Assembly: GCA_964501335.1 (NCBI GenBank)
Contig: CAZCTC010000108.1
Coordinates: 1 to 20,419, forward strand
Direction: 5' to 3'
Source: CAZCTC01 sp964501335
GTDB lineage: Bacteria; Chloroflexota; Anaerolineae; B4-G1; SLSP01
DNA: 20,419 bases
Below, piece by piece: positions 7,067 through 14,395 of this stretch. The notes below the pieces were generated by a model. That model saw only the letters and a list, made by a program, of their open reading frames with translations, made no database searches and had not been told where the DNA came from. Position 1 is the stretch's first letter; every line of letters starts with the position of its first letter. Made by a program: the position numbers and the translations under genes.

Positions 7067-8098
7067 ATGAATCCAATTCCTGAGCATTTGACCCGTTATT
7101 CCCGGCAGATAAAACTCCCTTATATCGGTGTTGAAGGGCAGGAGTGTCTGCTGAAATCTCGCGTGACGGTGTTGGGCATCGGCGCTTTGGGGACCAACCT
7201 GGCTTCCGGTTTGGTGCGGGCCGGGGTGGGGTATGTGCGGCTGATCGATCGCGATTTTATCGAGGAGCACAATCTGCAACGGCAGACGCTTTTCGATGAG
7301 GCCGATATTGCGGCTAATTTCCCCAAAGCGGTGGCGGCGGCGGAGAAATTACGCCGGATCAATCATCAGGTGATGGTCGATCCGTTGGTTATGGATGCTA
7401 CATTCGACAATATCGAATCCCTGGTCGGGGATGTCGATTTGGTTCTCGACGGCAGCGACAATTTCGAGATCCGGATGCTGCTCAACGATGCCTGCGTCAA
7501 GTTGAATCGGCCCTGGATTTACGGGGCGGTGACGGCGACTGAAGGGATGACGATGAATATTCTGCCGGGAGAGGGCCCTTGTTTCCGTTGTATGATGGGA
7601 ACGGTCCCTGCGCCGGGTTCTGTTCCTACCTGTGATATCACCGGAGTGCTCGGGACCGGGCCGCAGATTATAGCCGCGTTCCAGGTGACCGAGGCGTTGA
7701 AGCTGCTGGCCGGCCATCCTGAACAATTGTGCCGGACGCTGCGGTATATCGACATCTGGAACGGGCACATCGAGCCGATCCGGTTGGAGCGTTCTCCGTC
7801 CTGTCCGACCTGTGGAGCGCGCCATTTTGAATTCCTGGAAGGGGCGCAGCAGAGCCGGGGCCTTACGCTTTGCGGACGTACGGCGGTCCAGATCACGCCG
7901 GCGGTGCGCACCACGATGGATTTTTCGGCGCTGGCGGAACGTCTGTCGGCGCTGGGCGAGGTCGATTACAATGCCTATATGCTGCGCCTGACGCTGGCGC
8001 CTTATGAGATGACGTTGTTTCCTGACGGGCGGGCCATCATCAAGGGGACGAACGATCCGGGTGTGGCGCGCAGTTTTTACAGCCGTTATATTGGCTAA
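7067..8098 (+). CDS. ThiF/MoeB-type E1-like sulfur-carrier adenylyltransferase
   Basis: The 343-residue enzyme belongs to the family that adenylates the C-terminal Gly of a ubiquitin-like sulfur carrier (ThiS or MoaD) so that sulfur can be attached. Visible motifs are RYSRQI at the start, the nucleotide loop GIGALGTNLA, LIDRDFIEEHNLQRQ with the conserved Asp, Arg and Gln, LDGSDNFEIR, and two zinc-binding pairs CFRC and CPTC. A Cys in VPTCDITG lies where family members carry their reactive Cys. About 85 residues after the second Cys pair form a C-terminal extension (LCGRTAVQI ... FPDGRAIIKG) known in some ThiF-like proteins. The ATG at 7067 has AAGAG 7 bases upstream; a GTG at 7028 would add 13 residues. 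The desulfurase gene follows after 15 bases. ThiF versus MoeB cannot be settled, since no carrier gene is in the window. Confidence 0.9.
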   Translation: MNPIPEHLTRYSRQIKLPYIGVEGQECLLKSRVTVLGIGALGTNLASGLVRAGVGYVRLIDRDFIEEHNLQRQTLFDEADIAANFPKAVAAAEKLRRINHQVMVDPLVMDATFDNIESLVGDVDLVLDGSDNFEIRMLLNDACVKLNRPWIYGAVTATEGMTMNILPGEGPCFRCMMGTVPAPGSVPTCDITGVLGTGPQIIAAFQVTEALKLLAGHPEQLCRTLRYIDIWNGHIEPIRLERSPSCPTCGARHFEFLEGAQQSRGLTLCGRTAVQITPAVRTTMDFSALAERLSALGEVDYNAYMLRLTLAPYEMTLFPDGRAIIKGTNDPGVARSFYSRYIG

Positions 8099-8113
8099 AA
8101 AGGAAGGAATTCT

Positions 8114-9397
8114 ATGGACACGATTTTGAACAGTGCTGCTTTGCGGGCCGATTTTCCGATTTTTGATCCTCCTGCCGCCGGTCCGGCTCTGATTTACCTC
8201 GACAATGCGGCAACGACGCAGCGCCCCCGGCAGGTTCTGGAGACGATTCAGACTTTCTATGCCCGCTGTAATGCCAATATTCACCGCTCTCCTCATCGTT
8301 TGGGAATGATGGCTACGGAACTTTATGAGGATGCACACAACCGGATCGCCCATTTTATCGGAGCCCGCAGCCGTCGTGAAATTATCATGGTGCGCAATAC
8401 AACGGAAGCGCTCAATCTGGTGGCGACTGCGTTGCTGCGTCGGGAAAGTGGTCCCTATCAGCTCCAGCCAGGGGATGAAATTCTCATTACAGTGATGGAA
8501 CATCATTCCAATCTGGTGCCGTGGCAGGCAATTTGCGCTGAGGCCGGGTTGACGCTGCGGATTGCCGGGGTGCGGGAGGATGGAACCCTCGATTGGGAGT
8601 CGTTGGTCGGGTTGCTCAATGCCCGTACCCGGTTGGTCTGCTGTACCCATATTTCCAATGTGCTCGGTACAGTCAATCCGGTCGCGGAGATCGGGCGATT
8701 GGCCCATCAGGCCGGCGCGCTTTTTCTGGTCGATGGAGCTCAGTCGGTGCCGCACCGACCGATCCATGTGGCGGAGTTGAATTGTGATTTTCTGGCTTTC
8801 TCCGGCCATAAGATGCTGGCGCCTTTCGGCAGTGGGGTTTTGTACGGTCGTGAGGAATTGTTGAATCAGATGGCGCCTTTCCTTTATGGGGGGGATATGA
8901 TTGCGACGGTGACCTGTGAACGCTCTACCTGGAATCAGTTGCCCTGGAAGTTCGAGGCTGGAACGCCGGATGTGGCGGCGTCTGTGGCTCTGGGGGGGGC
9001 CCGGGATGCGATGACCGGGGTGACGTTGCGCGGGGCGATCGATTATCTGGAGTCGATCGGCATGGCGGCCGTGCACGATTATGGAAAGCAGCTTGTCGCG
9101 CAGTTGATGGCGGGTTTGCAGGTTCTGCCGGTACGGATTTTAGGACCCTCCGCTCTGGCGGAGCGAGACTCGCTGGTCTCTTTTACTGTAGAGAAGGGCG
9201 ATGCTTTTTCGATTGCCCAAATGTTGGATGGGGACGGGATTGCCGTGCGGGCGGGTTCTCATTGTGCCTATCCGTTGGCGACGGCGATGGGAGTGGAGAT
9301 CAGCCTGCGCGCCAGCCCTTACTTTTACAATACACCTGAGGAAATCGATTTCTTTCTCAATCGGTTGGAAGATGTCCTGAAGAACAGATCGATTTGA
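8114..9397 (+). CDS. Group II (SufS/CsdA-type) cysteine desulfurase
   Basis: The 427-residue PLP enzyme removes sulfur from L-cysteine, holding it as a persulfide and yielding alanine. The fold-type I aminotransferase pattern is clear: YLDNAATTQRP near the start, EHHSNLVPW, DGAQSVPHR, then FSGHKM with the PLP Lys at 233. The motif RAGSHCAYP holds the persulfide Cys at 384; the short RxGxHCA form marks group II (SufS/CsdA) rather than NifS/IscS. The length fits the family. GGAAGG stands 6 bases before the ATG. It is 15 bases downstream of the ThiF/MoeB-type gene, so the pair probably forms one operon that makes activated sulfur for thiamine, molybdopterin or a similar carrier. No SufE, SufU, SufB or SufD is nearby. 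A strong terminator follows. Confidence 0.94.
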   Translation: MDTILNSAALRADFPIFDPPAAGPALIYLDNAATTQRPRQVLETIQTFYARCNANIHRSPHRLGMMATELYEDAHNRIAHFIGARSRREIIMVRNTTEALNLVATALLRRESGPYQLQPGDEILITVMEHHSNLVPWQAICAEAGLTLRIAGVREDGTLDWESLVGLLNARTRLVCCTHISNVLGTVNPVAEIGRLAHQAGALFLVDGAQSVPHRPIHVAELNCDFLAFSGHKMLAPFGSGVLYGREELLNQMAPFLYGGDMIATVTCERSTWNQLPWKFEAGTPDVAASVALGGARDAMTGVTLRGAIDYLESIGMAAVHDYGKQLVAQLMAGLQVLPVRILGPSALAERDSLVSFTVEKGDAFSIAQMLDGDGIAVRAGSHCAYPLATAMGVEISLRASPYFYNTPEEIDFFLNRLEDVLKNRSI

Positions 9398-9482
9398 AAG
9401 AGATTCAATTTAACCCAGGTTGCTGCTTCGATCAATCCTGACTGCTATCGACCCGCCGGATGGGGGGAGAATGTTTTTTGTT

Positions 9483-9524
9483 TATGGTTTCGGCGGCTTT
9501 CTGAAGCCGCCGAAACCATATTTT
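9483..9524 (+). terminator. Strong intrinsic terminator after the desulfurase
   Basis: A perfect 17-bp stem (9483-9499 with 9504-9520), a TCTG loop and TTTT behind it. It ends the + strand operon. On the minus strand the stem is followed by A-rich sequence, so it would not end the arsC message well. Confidence 0.9.
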
Positions 9525-9585
9525 CCCTTTTGCGCTTTTCGGGCTAACCGCACCGGTTGATCTCATAACCTGCGCGGTCGGCATT

Positions 9586-10047
9586 TTAGCGTGGCACGAT
9601 TCCTAAAATTGGATTGTTCGGTGTTGGTTCCCACGTTTCCAGAAACGGTAAGATCCGAAGACGCAGCGCTTCTCGAACTCCTCTAAAGAAATTCAGACAT
9701 TCCTCTTCTGATCCGGCGTAAAGGGCCGGGTCGGGAAATCCCAGATGTACCAGTTGTCCTCTTCCCAGCCATGCGGGACATTGTTGTGCGGCCTGATCGC
9801 AGACGGTGATTACCAGGTCAAAGTTTTCGTAGCGATAACGTTGCAGGGATTTGGGCGAGTTTTTGCGGATATCGATATTCAGTTCTTGTAAAACCTGGAT
9901 GGCAAGGGGGTGGACGCGATCTGCGGGTTGTACTCCGGCTGAAAAGGCCTGCCAGCGATCCTTTAAGAAGTGGTTTACCAATCCTTCCGCCATCTGGCTT
10001 CGCGCTGAATTCCCGGTACAGAGAAAGAGCACTTTTCGTATCGTCAT
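9586..10047 (-). CDS. arsC: Arsenate reductase, thioredoxin-coupled low-Mr phosphatase type
   Basis: The 153-residue product has the low-molecular-weight tyrosine phosphatase fold. The P-loop LCTGNSARSQMAEG carries Cys10 and Arg16 (CX5R). Two further cysteines in VCDQAAQQCP, at 83 and 90, match the Cys10/Cys82/Cys89 relay of the thioredoxin-dependent arsenate reductases of Gram-positive type. The general-acid Asp is in GFPDPA. It reduces arsenate to arsenite in the cytoplasm. The start at 10047 was chosen because GAGG lies 6 bases upstream; an ATG at 10074 would add nine residues and lacks such a site. No arsR, arsB or acr3 gene is adjacent, so export of arsenite must be encoded elsewhere. 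It converges on the desulfurase gene and lies 126 bases downstream of surE. Confidence 0.9.
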   Translation of the reverse strand: MTIRKVLFLCTGNSARSQMAEGLVNHFLKDRWQAFSAGVQPADRVHPLAIQVLQELNIDIRKNSPKSLQRYRYENFDLVITVCDQAAQQCPAWLGRGQLVHLGFPDPALYAGSEEECLNFFRGVREALRLRILPFLETWEPTPNNPILGIVPR

Positions 10048-10172
10048 CTTTAACCTCAAAGAAAGATTTTTCATTTGTGCGGTTGCTCATTAGCATAGAT
10101 TAAAAACGGTTTTTGCGCCCCGCAACAGGTGCTTTCCCAGTAAAAAGCGCCGCGCGAGATGGAAAGAGAGAG

Positions 10173-10976
10173 TTAGACCCGCATTTCCAGCAGGGATTCA
10201 AAGAGAGTCAGGGCCGTTAAATCCAATGAAAGCGGCGTGACTGAAACCATTCGATGGCCCAGCAAGATTCGGATATCGGAGTCGGGTTCGGCGGTCCACG
10301 GATCGTCCTGTAATCTATAGCCGGGGCGGGTCGGTCCGTTTTTTCGCTCCGGTGGCAGTGGAATGAAATAGCGTTGCCGTGAGAGCGTGGCGAATTGCCA
10401 GCCGGTTTCAGGTGTGGCATTGGAAGGAATATTTACATTCAATACATCGATCCCAAAGGGCAACGTTTCATTTAATAAGTAACCGGCAAAGGTGCAGGTG
10501 AAAGCCTGGGCCGCTCGATAGTCGGCCCGGGCAGCTTCGCTTGCAAAATCAGGGTGAGCCATTTCCAACGAGACTGCCAGAGCCGGAATTCCAAAGGCGC
10601 CGGCTTCCAGCGCGGCCCCTACGGTCCCGGAGATCGTGATGTCGGTGCTTATATTGGCGCCGGCGTTGATCCCTGAAACGACGAGGGCTGGAGGTCGGGA
10701 AACCAGTTCTAATAATCCGTGGGCGACGGCCAGGGCCGGGCTGGCATCGACCGCCCAGGCTTCAATCCATTGGTTGGCGATAATTCGATCTCCCCGGAAA
10801 AGTTCTCCGGTTACTTGATGCGGCATGGCCCGACCGGCTCCCGACCATTGGCGATCCGGCGCTACGACCAGAACTTCTCCTAACGGCAGCACGGCTTCTA
10901 CGGCGGCCCACAGTCCCGGAGAGCCGATTCCATCGTCGTTGGTTACCAGAATTAAGGGCTTTTGTATGGTTTCCAT
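10173..10976 (-). CDS. surE: 5'/3'-nucleotidase SurE
   Basis: The 267-residue product matches the SurE family of metal-dependent nucleoside monophosphate phosphatases. The metal-binding LVTNDDG (Asp14, Asp15) is near the N-terminus, followed by VVAPDRQWSGAG, the signature SGINAGANI with its conserved Asn, the ISGTVGAALEA helix, and the C-terminal VTPLSLD. SurE is cytosolic and acts on 5'- and 3'-nucleotides and sometimes on polyphosphate. Its ATG lies 12 bases after the glycosyltransferase stop, with GGGG in the gap, so it is the last gene of the minus-strand operon beginning at 14070. Confidence 0.95.
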   Translation of the reverse strand: METIQKPLILVTNDDGIGSPGLWAAVEAVLPLGEVLVVAPDRQWSGAGRAMPHQVTGELFRGDRIIANQWIEAWAVDASPALAVAHGLLELVSRPPALVVSGINAGANISTDITISGTVGAALEAGAFGIPALAVSLEMAHPDFASEAARADYRAAQAFTCTFAGYLLNETLPFGIDVLNVNIPSNATPETGWQFATLSRQRYFIPLPPERKNGPTRPGYRLQDDPWTAEPDSDIRILLGHRMVSVTPLSLDLTALTLFESLLEMRV

Positions 10977-10988
10977 TTTTCCCCTTTG

Positions 10989-11660
10989 TTATTCAAACAG
11001 GCGCTCCAGGATACTGTCCCAGCTTTGGGTTTCTGCGTATTGTCGGGCGACAGCGCCCAGCTGGCGGGCCAGCGACGGGTTTTCGATCAGTTGTTGAATG
11101 CCGGCGACAAATTCTTTTTCATTTTCCGGTACGACTAACCCGGTTTTCCCATGTTGGACATGGCGAATCTGCCCGCCGCCCTGTACGGTCACCACCGGTA
11201 TTCCGGAAGCCATGGCTTCCAGGACTGTGTTTTCGAGTGTGTCGCAGGGGGAGGGCAAGACGAAAAGATCGGCCGAGGCATAAACGGCTGCCAGCTCTTT
11301 CTGTTCCATAAAGTCGAAGAAGACTGTGGGCGTATAGCTGAAATAGGCTTCGAGGATTTTTCGGGCCGGTCCCTCTCCTATGATGGCCAGGCGGATATCG
11401 GGTAAAGCCTGGAGAATGGAGGCCAGGCGTTCCAGTCTTTTTTCGTGAGACAGACGACCGACATAGAGTAAGAGAGGTGCTTCCGGACAGCCTTCACTCA
11501 GGCGCAGTCGCCAGGGGATACTGCGTTGACGGGGTGAGAAAACTCCGGTATCGACGCCGCGTCCCCAGATATGCCGCAGATTGCCGGCGGGAAACAATTC
11601 CCATTCTGCCGGCGGGGATTTTTCTTCTTGTCGACTGTCTTGCCAGAAATTGATCAACAT
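10989..11660 (-). CDS. GT4 glycosyltransferase, C-terminal half only
   Basis: The 223-residue product matches only the C-terminal, nucleotide-sugar-binding Rossmann half of a GT-B fold family 4 glycosyltransferase. WGRGVDTGVFSP, LLYVGRLSHEKRLERL, IIGEGP and PSPCDTLENTVLEAMASG are in the expected order. In the E-x7-E region the usual first Glu (TETFGN type) appears as Asp (CDTLEN), and the second Glu is kept. Normal members have about 370-400 residues; the acceptor-binding N-terminal half is absent. The start at 11660 is firm, with GGAGG 5 bases upstream and 25 bases after the kinase stop. It may be a degenerate enzyme, a half-enzyme acting with a partner, or a deletion product. The best relatives by motif are mannosyl- or glycolipid-forming transferases. 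Confidence 0.82.
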   Translation of the reverse strand: MLINFWQDSRQEEKSPPAEWELFPAGNLRHIWGRGVDTGVFSPRQRSIPWRLRLSEGCPEAPLLLYVGRLSHEKRLERLASILQALPDIRLAIIGEGPARKILEAYFSYTPTVFFDFMEQKELAAVYASADLFVLPSPCDTLENTVLEAMASGIPVVTVQGGGQIRHVQHGKTGLVVPENEKEFVAGIQQLIENPSLARQLGAVARQYAETQSWDSILERLFE

Positions 11661-11685
11661 AGAAACCTCCGAGGATCGGCGGAAA

Positions 11686-13500
11686 TTACAGGGCGATTTC
11701 AGGGGCGCGAACCGGCAATACGATGTGAAATGCACTGCCCGGCAGCGTGGTTTCGTCATGTCCCGGGCTTTCCACCCAGATTCGCCCGCCATGAGCTTCG
11801 ACAATTCCCCTGACGATGGCCAACCCCAGGCCGGGCCCGCCGCCTTTGAATGTAGTTTGCCCGCTGGAATGCAGAGCGACCGGGCCGGTCTGATAAAAGC
11901 GCTCGAAAATCAGTTCGTGGTGGGCGGGATCGATTCCGATTCCCGTATCCTGGACGATCAATTCCACCTGTTTTTCATCCAGTTCGAAGCCGTAGACGGT
12001 GATCATCCCGCCGTCGGGGGTGTATTTGACGGCATTGCCGATCAGGTGATAGAAAACTTTGTAGAGCGCCCGGTCATCTCCCAGAAAGGGCGGAAGCGTT
12101 TCCATGCCGTCGATGATTAAGGTGAGGCGCCGGTCTTTCAGAGGTTCTGCAAAATCGGTCTGTAATTTTTGGAAGATGCGGGCCAGGTGCAGCGCGGCGG
12201 GTTTTAAATTGAGTTCGTGTTGATCGATGCGGGCGACATCCAGGAGATTATTGACGATTTCCTGCATGCGGGAGATGCCGGCCTGAATGCCGGTCAGCAT
12301 CTGGACGGGCAGTTCGTGGGTTTTCAGGTTGGAATCGGCCAGCAACATCTGGGTGTAACCACTGATCACGGTCAGGGGCGTGCGAAGTTCGTGAGAGGCT
12401 ACCCCGATAAAATCCGATTTCGTGCGATCCAGGCGTTCGAGGCGTTCGCAGGCTATTTGCAATTCGGCGGTGCGCTCGTCGACCCGTTGTTCCAGGTCTT
12501 GATTGAGGGAGCGAATTTCGGCGTAGAGGCGGGCATTCTGCAAGGCCACGGCGGCCTGTTCGGCAAAACTTTGGGCCAGCGAGATTTCGGTTTCGTTGTA
12601 CGGCGCAATTTCCGTTCTGGCTAACGAGAGCATGCCGATGACTTGATTGGCATGGATCAACGGTACGCCCAGCCAGGAGTGAGTGTGCGGCAGTTCGGCC
12701 ACGGCCTGCCAATCCGGCCACTGGCAAACATCGGTGATCGGGAGCGGTTGCCGGGCGCGATCCAGGTAGCGGTAGATTTTGCTTTCCTGAATGCCTACCC
12801 GAATTTGCTGGAGATCCATTTCGGGTGGGAACCCTCGGGCGGCTACAAATTCGAGGCGTTCTGAAGTTTGTAACATCACGCCCGCACGATCGTAGGTGAC
12901 CAATTCTGCCAGGGATTCCAGAATCAGAGCCAGCACTTTGGTCAATTCCAGAGAATTGGAGAGCGCGCGTTCGATTTCCATCTGTTTGCGGCTCAATTGA
13001 TTGGCATGCGCCAGCAATTGACTTTGGGCCAGCAAAAGTTCGTGTAAATCGATCAATCTCAAGTCATCTATGCCGAAGCTGGCGACGACGGGCTCATAAC
13101 GTTGTTCATCTCCGCGGCTCAAGGCCAACCGTACGGCGTTTTCGATGCGCAGATGGGCCGGGATGGGGACCATCATGCCGGGGAGTTGTTCATAAAGGTG
13201 AGCCGCCGGGCGTTGTAGAAAAAGCTCGCGTCCATAGGGCCGGCTCAACCATTCCAGACATTTCTGGCGGGAAATCATGCCGACACAATCTTGATCTTGA
13301 AAGAGCAAGACGCCGGGCAGTTCCGGGTACCGTTTGAATTTCTGGACGACCTGTTCGGTTGGAATGTTAAGAGCGACTCGAAAAGTATAGCTGGTCAAAT
13401 CTTCCAGCCGCAGGGGAACTGCTGTGGAGCGGGGAGGTCGATAGATATTTAACCCGGGCCCGGGGAAATTTTCTGAAGTCTGGTTTACGAGGGATAACAT
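11686..13500 (-). CDS. CBS-like/GAF sensor histidine kinase
   Basis: Soluble 604-residue kinase. Residues about 30-160 look like a CBS-type or related small-ligand module (PGVLLFQDQDCVGMISRQKC; RPYGRELFLQRP). A helical linker leads to a GAF domain at about 185-325 (YDRAGVMLQ, WLGVPLIHANQVIGMLSLA, FAEQAAVALQNARLYAE). A coiled coil (LNQDLEQRVDERTAELQ) connects to the HisKA domain with ASHELRTPL and the phospho-acceptor His at 370. The ATPase has HLIGNAVKYTPDGG, DTGIGI and GPGLGLAI. No receiver domain is attached. AGGAGA lies about 10 bases before the ATG. It sits 39 bases behind the membrane-protein gene and 25 bases before the glycosyltransferase, so it probably belongs to the same transcript. 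The cognate regulator is not in the window. Confidence 0.92.
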   Translation of the reverse strand: MLSLVNQTSENFPGPGLNIYRPPRSTAVPLRLEDLTSYTFRVALNIPTEQVVQKFKRYPELPGVLLFQDQDCVGMISRQKCLEWLSRPYGRELFLQRPAAHLYEQLPGMMVPIPAHLRIENAVRLALSRGDEQRYEPVVASFGIDDLRLIDLHELLLAQSQLLAHANQLSRKQMEIERALSNSLELTKVLALILESLAELVTYDRAGVMLQTSERLEFVAARGFPPEMDLQQIRVGIQESKIYRYLDRARQPLPITDVCQWPDWQAVAELPHTHSWLGVPLIHANQVIGMLSLARTEIAPYNETEISLAQSFAEQAAVALQNARLYAEIRSLNQDLEQRVDERTAELQIACERLERLDRTKSDFIGVASHELRTPLTVISGYTQMLLADSNLKTHELPVQMLTGIQAGISRMQEIVNNLLDVARIDQHELNLKPAALHLARIFQKLQTDFAEPLKDRRLTLIIDGMETLPPFLGDDRALYKVFYHLIGNAVKYTPDGGMITVYGFELDEKQVELIVQDTGIGIDPAHHELIFERFYQTGPVALHSSGQTTFKGGGPGLGLAIVRGIVEAHGGRIWVESPGHDETTLPGSAFHIVLPVRAPEIAL

Positions 13501-13539
13501 ATTTTACGTTTCTCCTGAAGCCTGCGGAGAGCGGCTTCT

Positions 13540-14070
13540 TTAATCCGGGCATTCATAGTCGGTTTGGCCCGCTGCATGGAAAGTTTGATCGGCTTCTTCC
13601 CAGGTAACTCCTACAATGATCCATTCGTTTTTATCTTTCTGAAGATCGAACGCGATATGACGTAGTTCTCCCTGGTCGGTCCAGTTATATCCAGAAATGA
13701 TTCCCTGATTTCCTGAACCGCAGTTACCTGACAGAAGCCAGCTTTCCGGATGTACCTCTTTTGCCCAGGCGTTCAACCCTTCCAGCTTTTTGAATTCAAT
13801 TTGCAGTTCGGGGGAGAAAAATTGATAGGAAAGGTCGGTGTTTCCGGTTCTTAAGTTGGAGGCCAGATGTTCTATCGGCGCTGCGCGGGCGGAATTAAAT
13901 CCGATGCCGACGGATAGACAACATCCCATGCACAACAACAGGCAAAACTTGATGACGGCCTCTTGAAAAGCGTTTTTGCTGCGTTTGAAAAGTGCTGAGA
14001 TAAGCCCGATGAGGGTGTATAAGCTGATTCCTGCCAGAGCCAGTGGAACAAGAATTTTCCAGAGGAACAT
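13540..14070 (-). CDS. Membrane-anchored hypothetical protein
   Basis: The 176-residue product has a hydrophobic segment at about 3-28 (ILVPLALAGISLYTLIGLIS), a basic loop KRSK, and a second at about 39-60 (FCLLLCMGCCLSVGIG) followed by SARAAP, which looks like a signal-peptidase site or the edge of a membrane helix. The remaining 110 residues contain LASNLRTGNTDLSYQFFSPE and end in EWIIVGVTW, a pattern like small extracytoplasmic alpha+beta (possibly NTF2-like) domains. That resemblance is tentative. A run of G lies 6 bases before the ATG. It is the first gene of the operon, just downstream of the phased-repeat promoter, and may be a sensor or accessory protein for the kinase behind it. Confidence 0.7.
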   Translation of the reverse strand: MFLWKILVPLALAGISLYTLIGLISALFKRSKNAFQEAVIKFCLLLCMGCCLSVGIGFNSARAAPIEHLASNLRTGNTDLSYQFFSPELQIEFKKLEGLNAWAKEVHPESWLLSGNCGSGNQGIISGYNWTDQGELRHIAFDLQKDKNEWIIVGVTWEEADQTFHAAGQTDYECPD

Positions 14071-14108
14071 GGCTACCCCCCCTTTGAAGGTTTTCTTTTC
14101 CAGAGAGC

Positions 14109-14162
14109 ATTATAGAAGGGGTTTGTTAACGTTGTTGCGTCGGATTGTTAAGGTTTTGTTAA
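14109..14162 (-). promoter_or_regulatory. Promoter with 11-bp-phased Pho-box-like repeats
   Basis: Read on the minus strand, TTAACA occurs at 14162-14157, 14151-14146 and 14129-14124: start-to-start distances of 11 and 22 bp, so one copy in a run of four is missing or degenerate. The first two extend to CTTAACAA separated by 3 bp. A perfect TATAAT (14114-14109) begins 10 bases after the last copy, and no good -35 hexamer exists. This matches the layout of promoters activated by PhoB/PhoP-type OmpR-family regulators, whose boxes replace the -35. The cyanobacterial and Bacillus Pho boxes are TTAAC-containing with 11-bp phasing. It should drive the operon 14070-10173. Regulator identity is inferred. 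Confidence 0.6.
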
Positions 14163-14241
14163 GGATCATGGCGGGGGAAAGGGGAATTATTGTTTGACTT
14201 GCCCTCTCCTCGCTTTGCATTACACTTGTAACAGAAACAAC

Positions 14242-14271
14242 AAAGCCCCGGCTTTGGGGAGCCGGGGCTTT
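14242..14271. terminator. 12-bp GC hairpin between divergent genes
   Basis: AAAGCCCCGGCT (14242-14253) and AGCCGGGGCTTT (14260-14271) pair perfectly around TTGGGG. On the minus strand it is followed by a T-rich tail (TTTGTTGTTTC), on the plus strand by CTTTCGG. A weak + strand promoter pattern (TTGCCC at 14199 and TACACT at 14221, 16 apart) lies just before it. It could end a short leader RNA or block read-through from the hsd side. The rest of 14163-14241 and 14272-14320 holds nothing else I can support. Confidence 0.55.
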
Positions 14272-14320
14272 CGGTCCAAGGCGGTTGCGTCGCCCTGGTA
14301 CGGCAAGTATAGCACAATTG

Positions 14321-14354
14321 CCCGCCGGTGCGTTATCGCGCCGGCGGGATTTTT
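14321..14354 (+). terminator. Intrinsic terminator or attenuator before hsdR
   Basis: CCCGCCGGTGCG (14321-14332) pairs with CGCGCCGGCGGG (14337-14348) over 12 bp including one G-U pair, with a TTAT loop, followed by ATTTTT. It lies 41 bases before the hsdR ATG on the same strand, with no complete gene upstream on that strand to terminate. Attenuation of hsdR is one explanation; insulation from upstream transcription is another. Confidence 0.65.
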
Positions 14355-14395
14355 GTCGGTCCGGCCTTATGATCTCTGCATGGATGGAGGCCTTT

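Noticed and set aside
7349..9076. 575-codon open frame on the minus strand opposite the ThiF and desulfurase genes
   Set aside because: It spans two genes with clear catalytic motifs on the other strand; its Arg/His/Pro-rich translation has no domain and reflects codon bias.
10989..11804. Longer glycosyltransferase start at 11804
   Set aside because: The extra 48 residues overlap the conserved 3' end of the histidine kinase and do not resemble a GT-B domain; the start at 11660 has a strong ribosome site.
14194..14226. TTGACT...TACACT as a clear promoter for hsdR
   Set aside because: The spacing is 21 bases, too long for a normal sigma-70 promoter; the alternative TTGCCC at 16 bases is weak, so it is mentioned only as a possibility.
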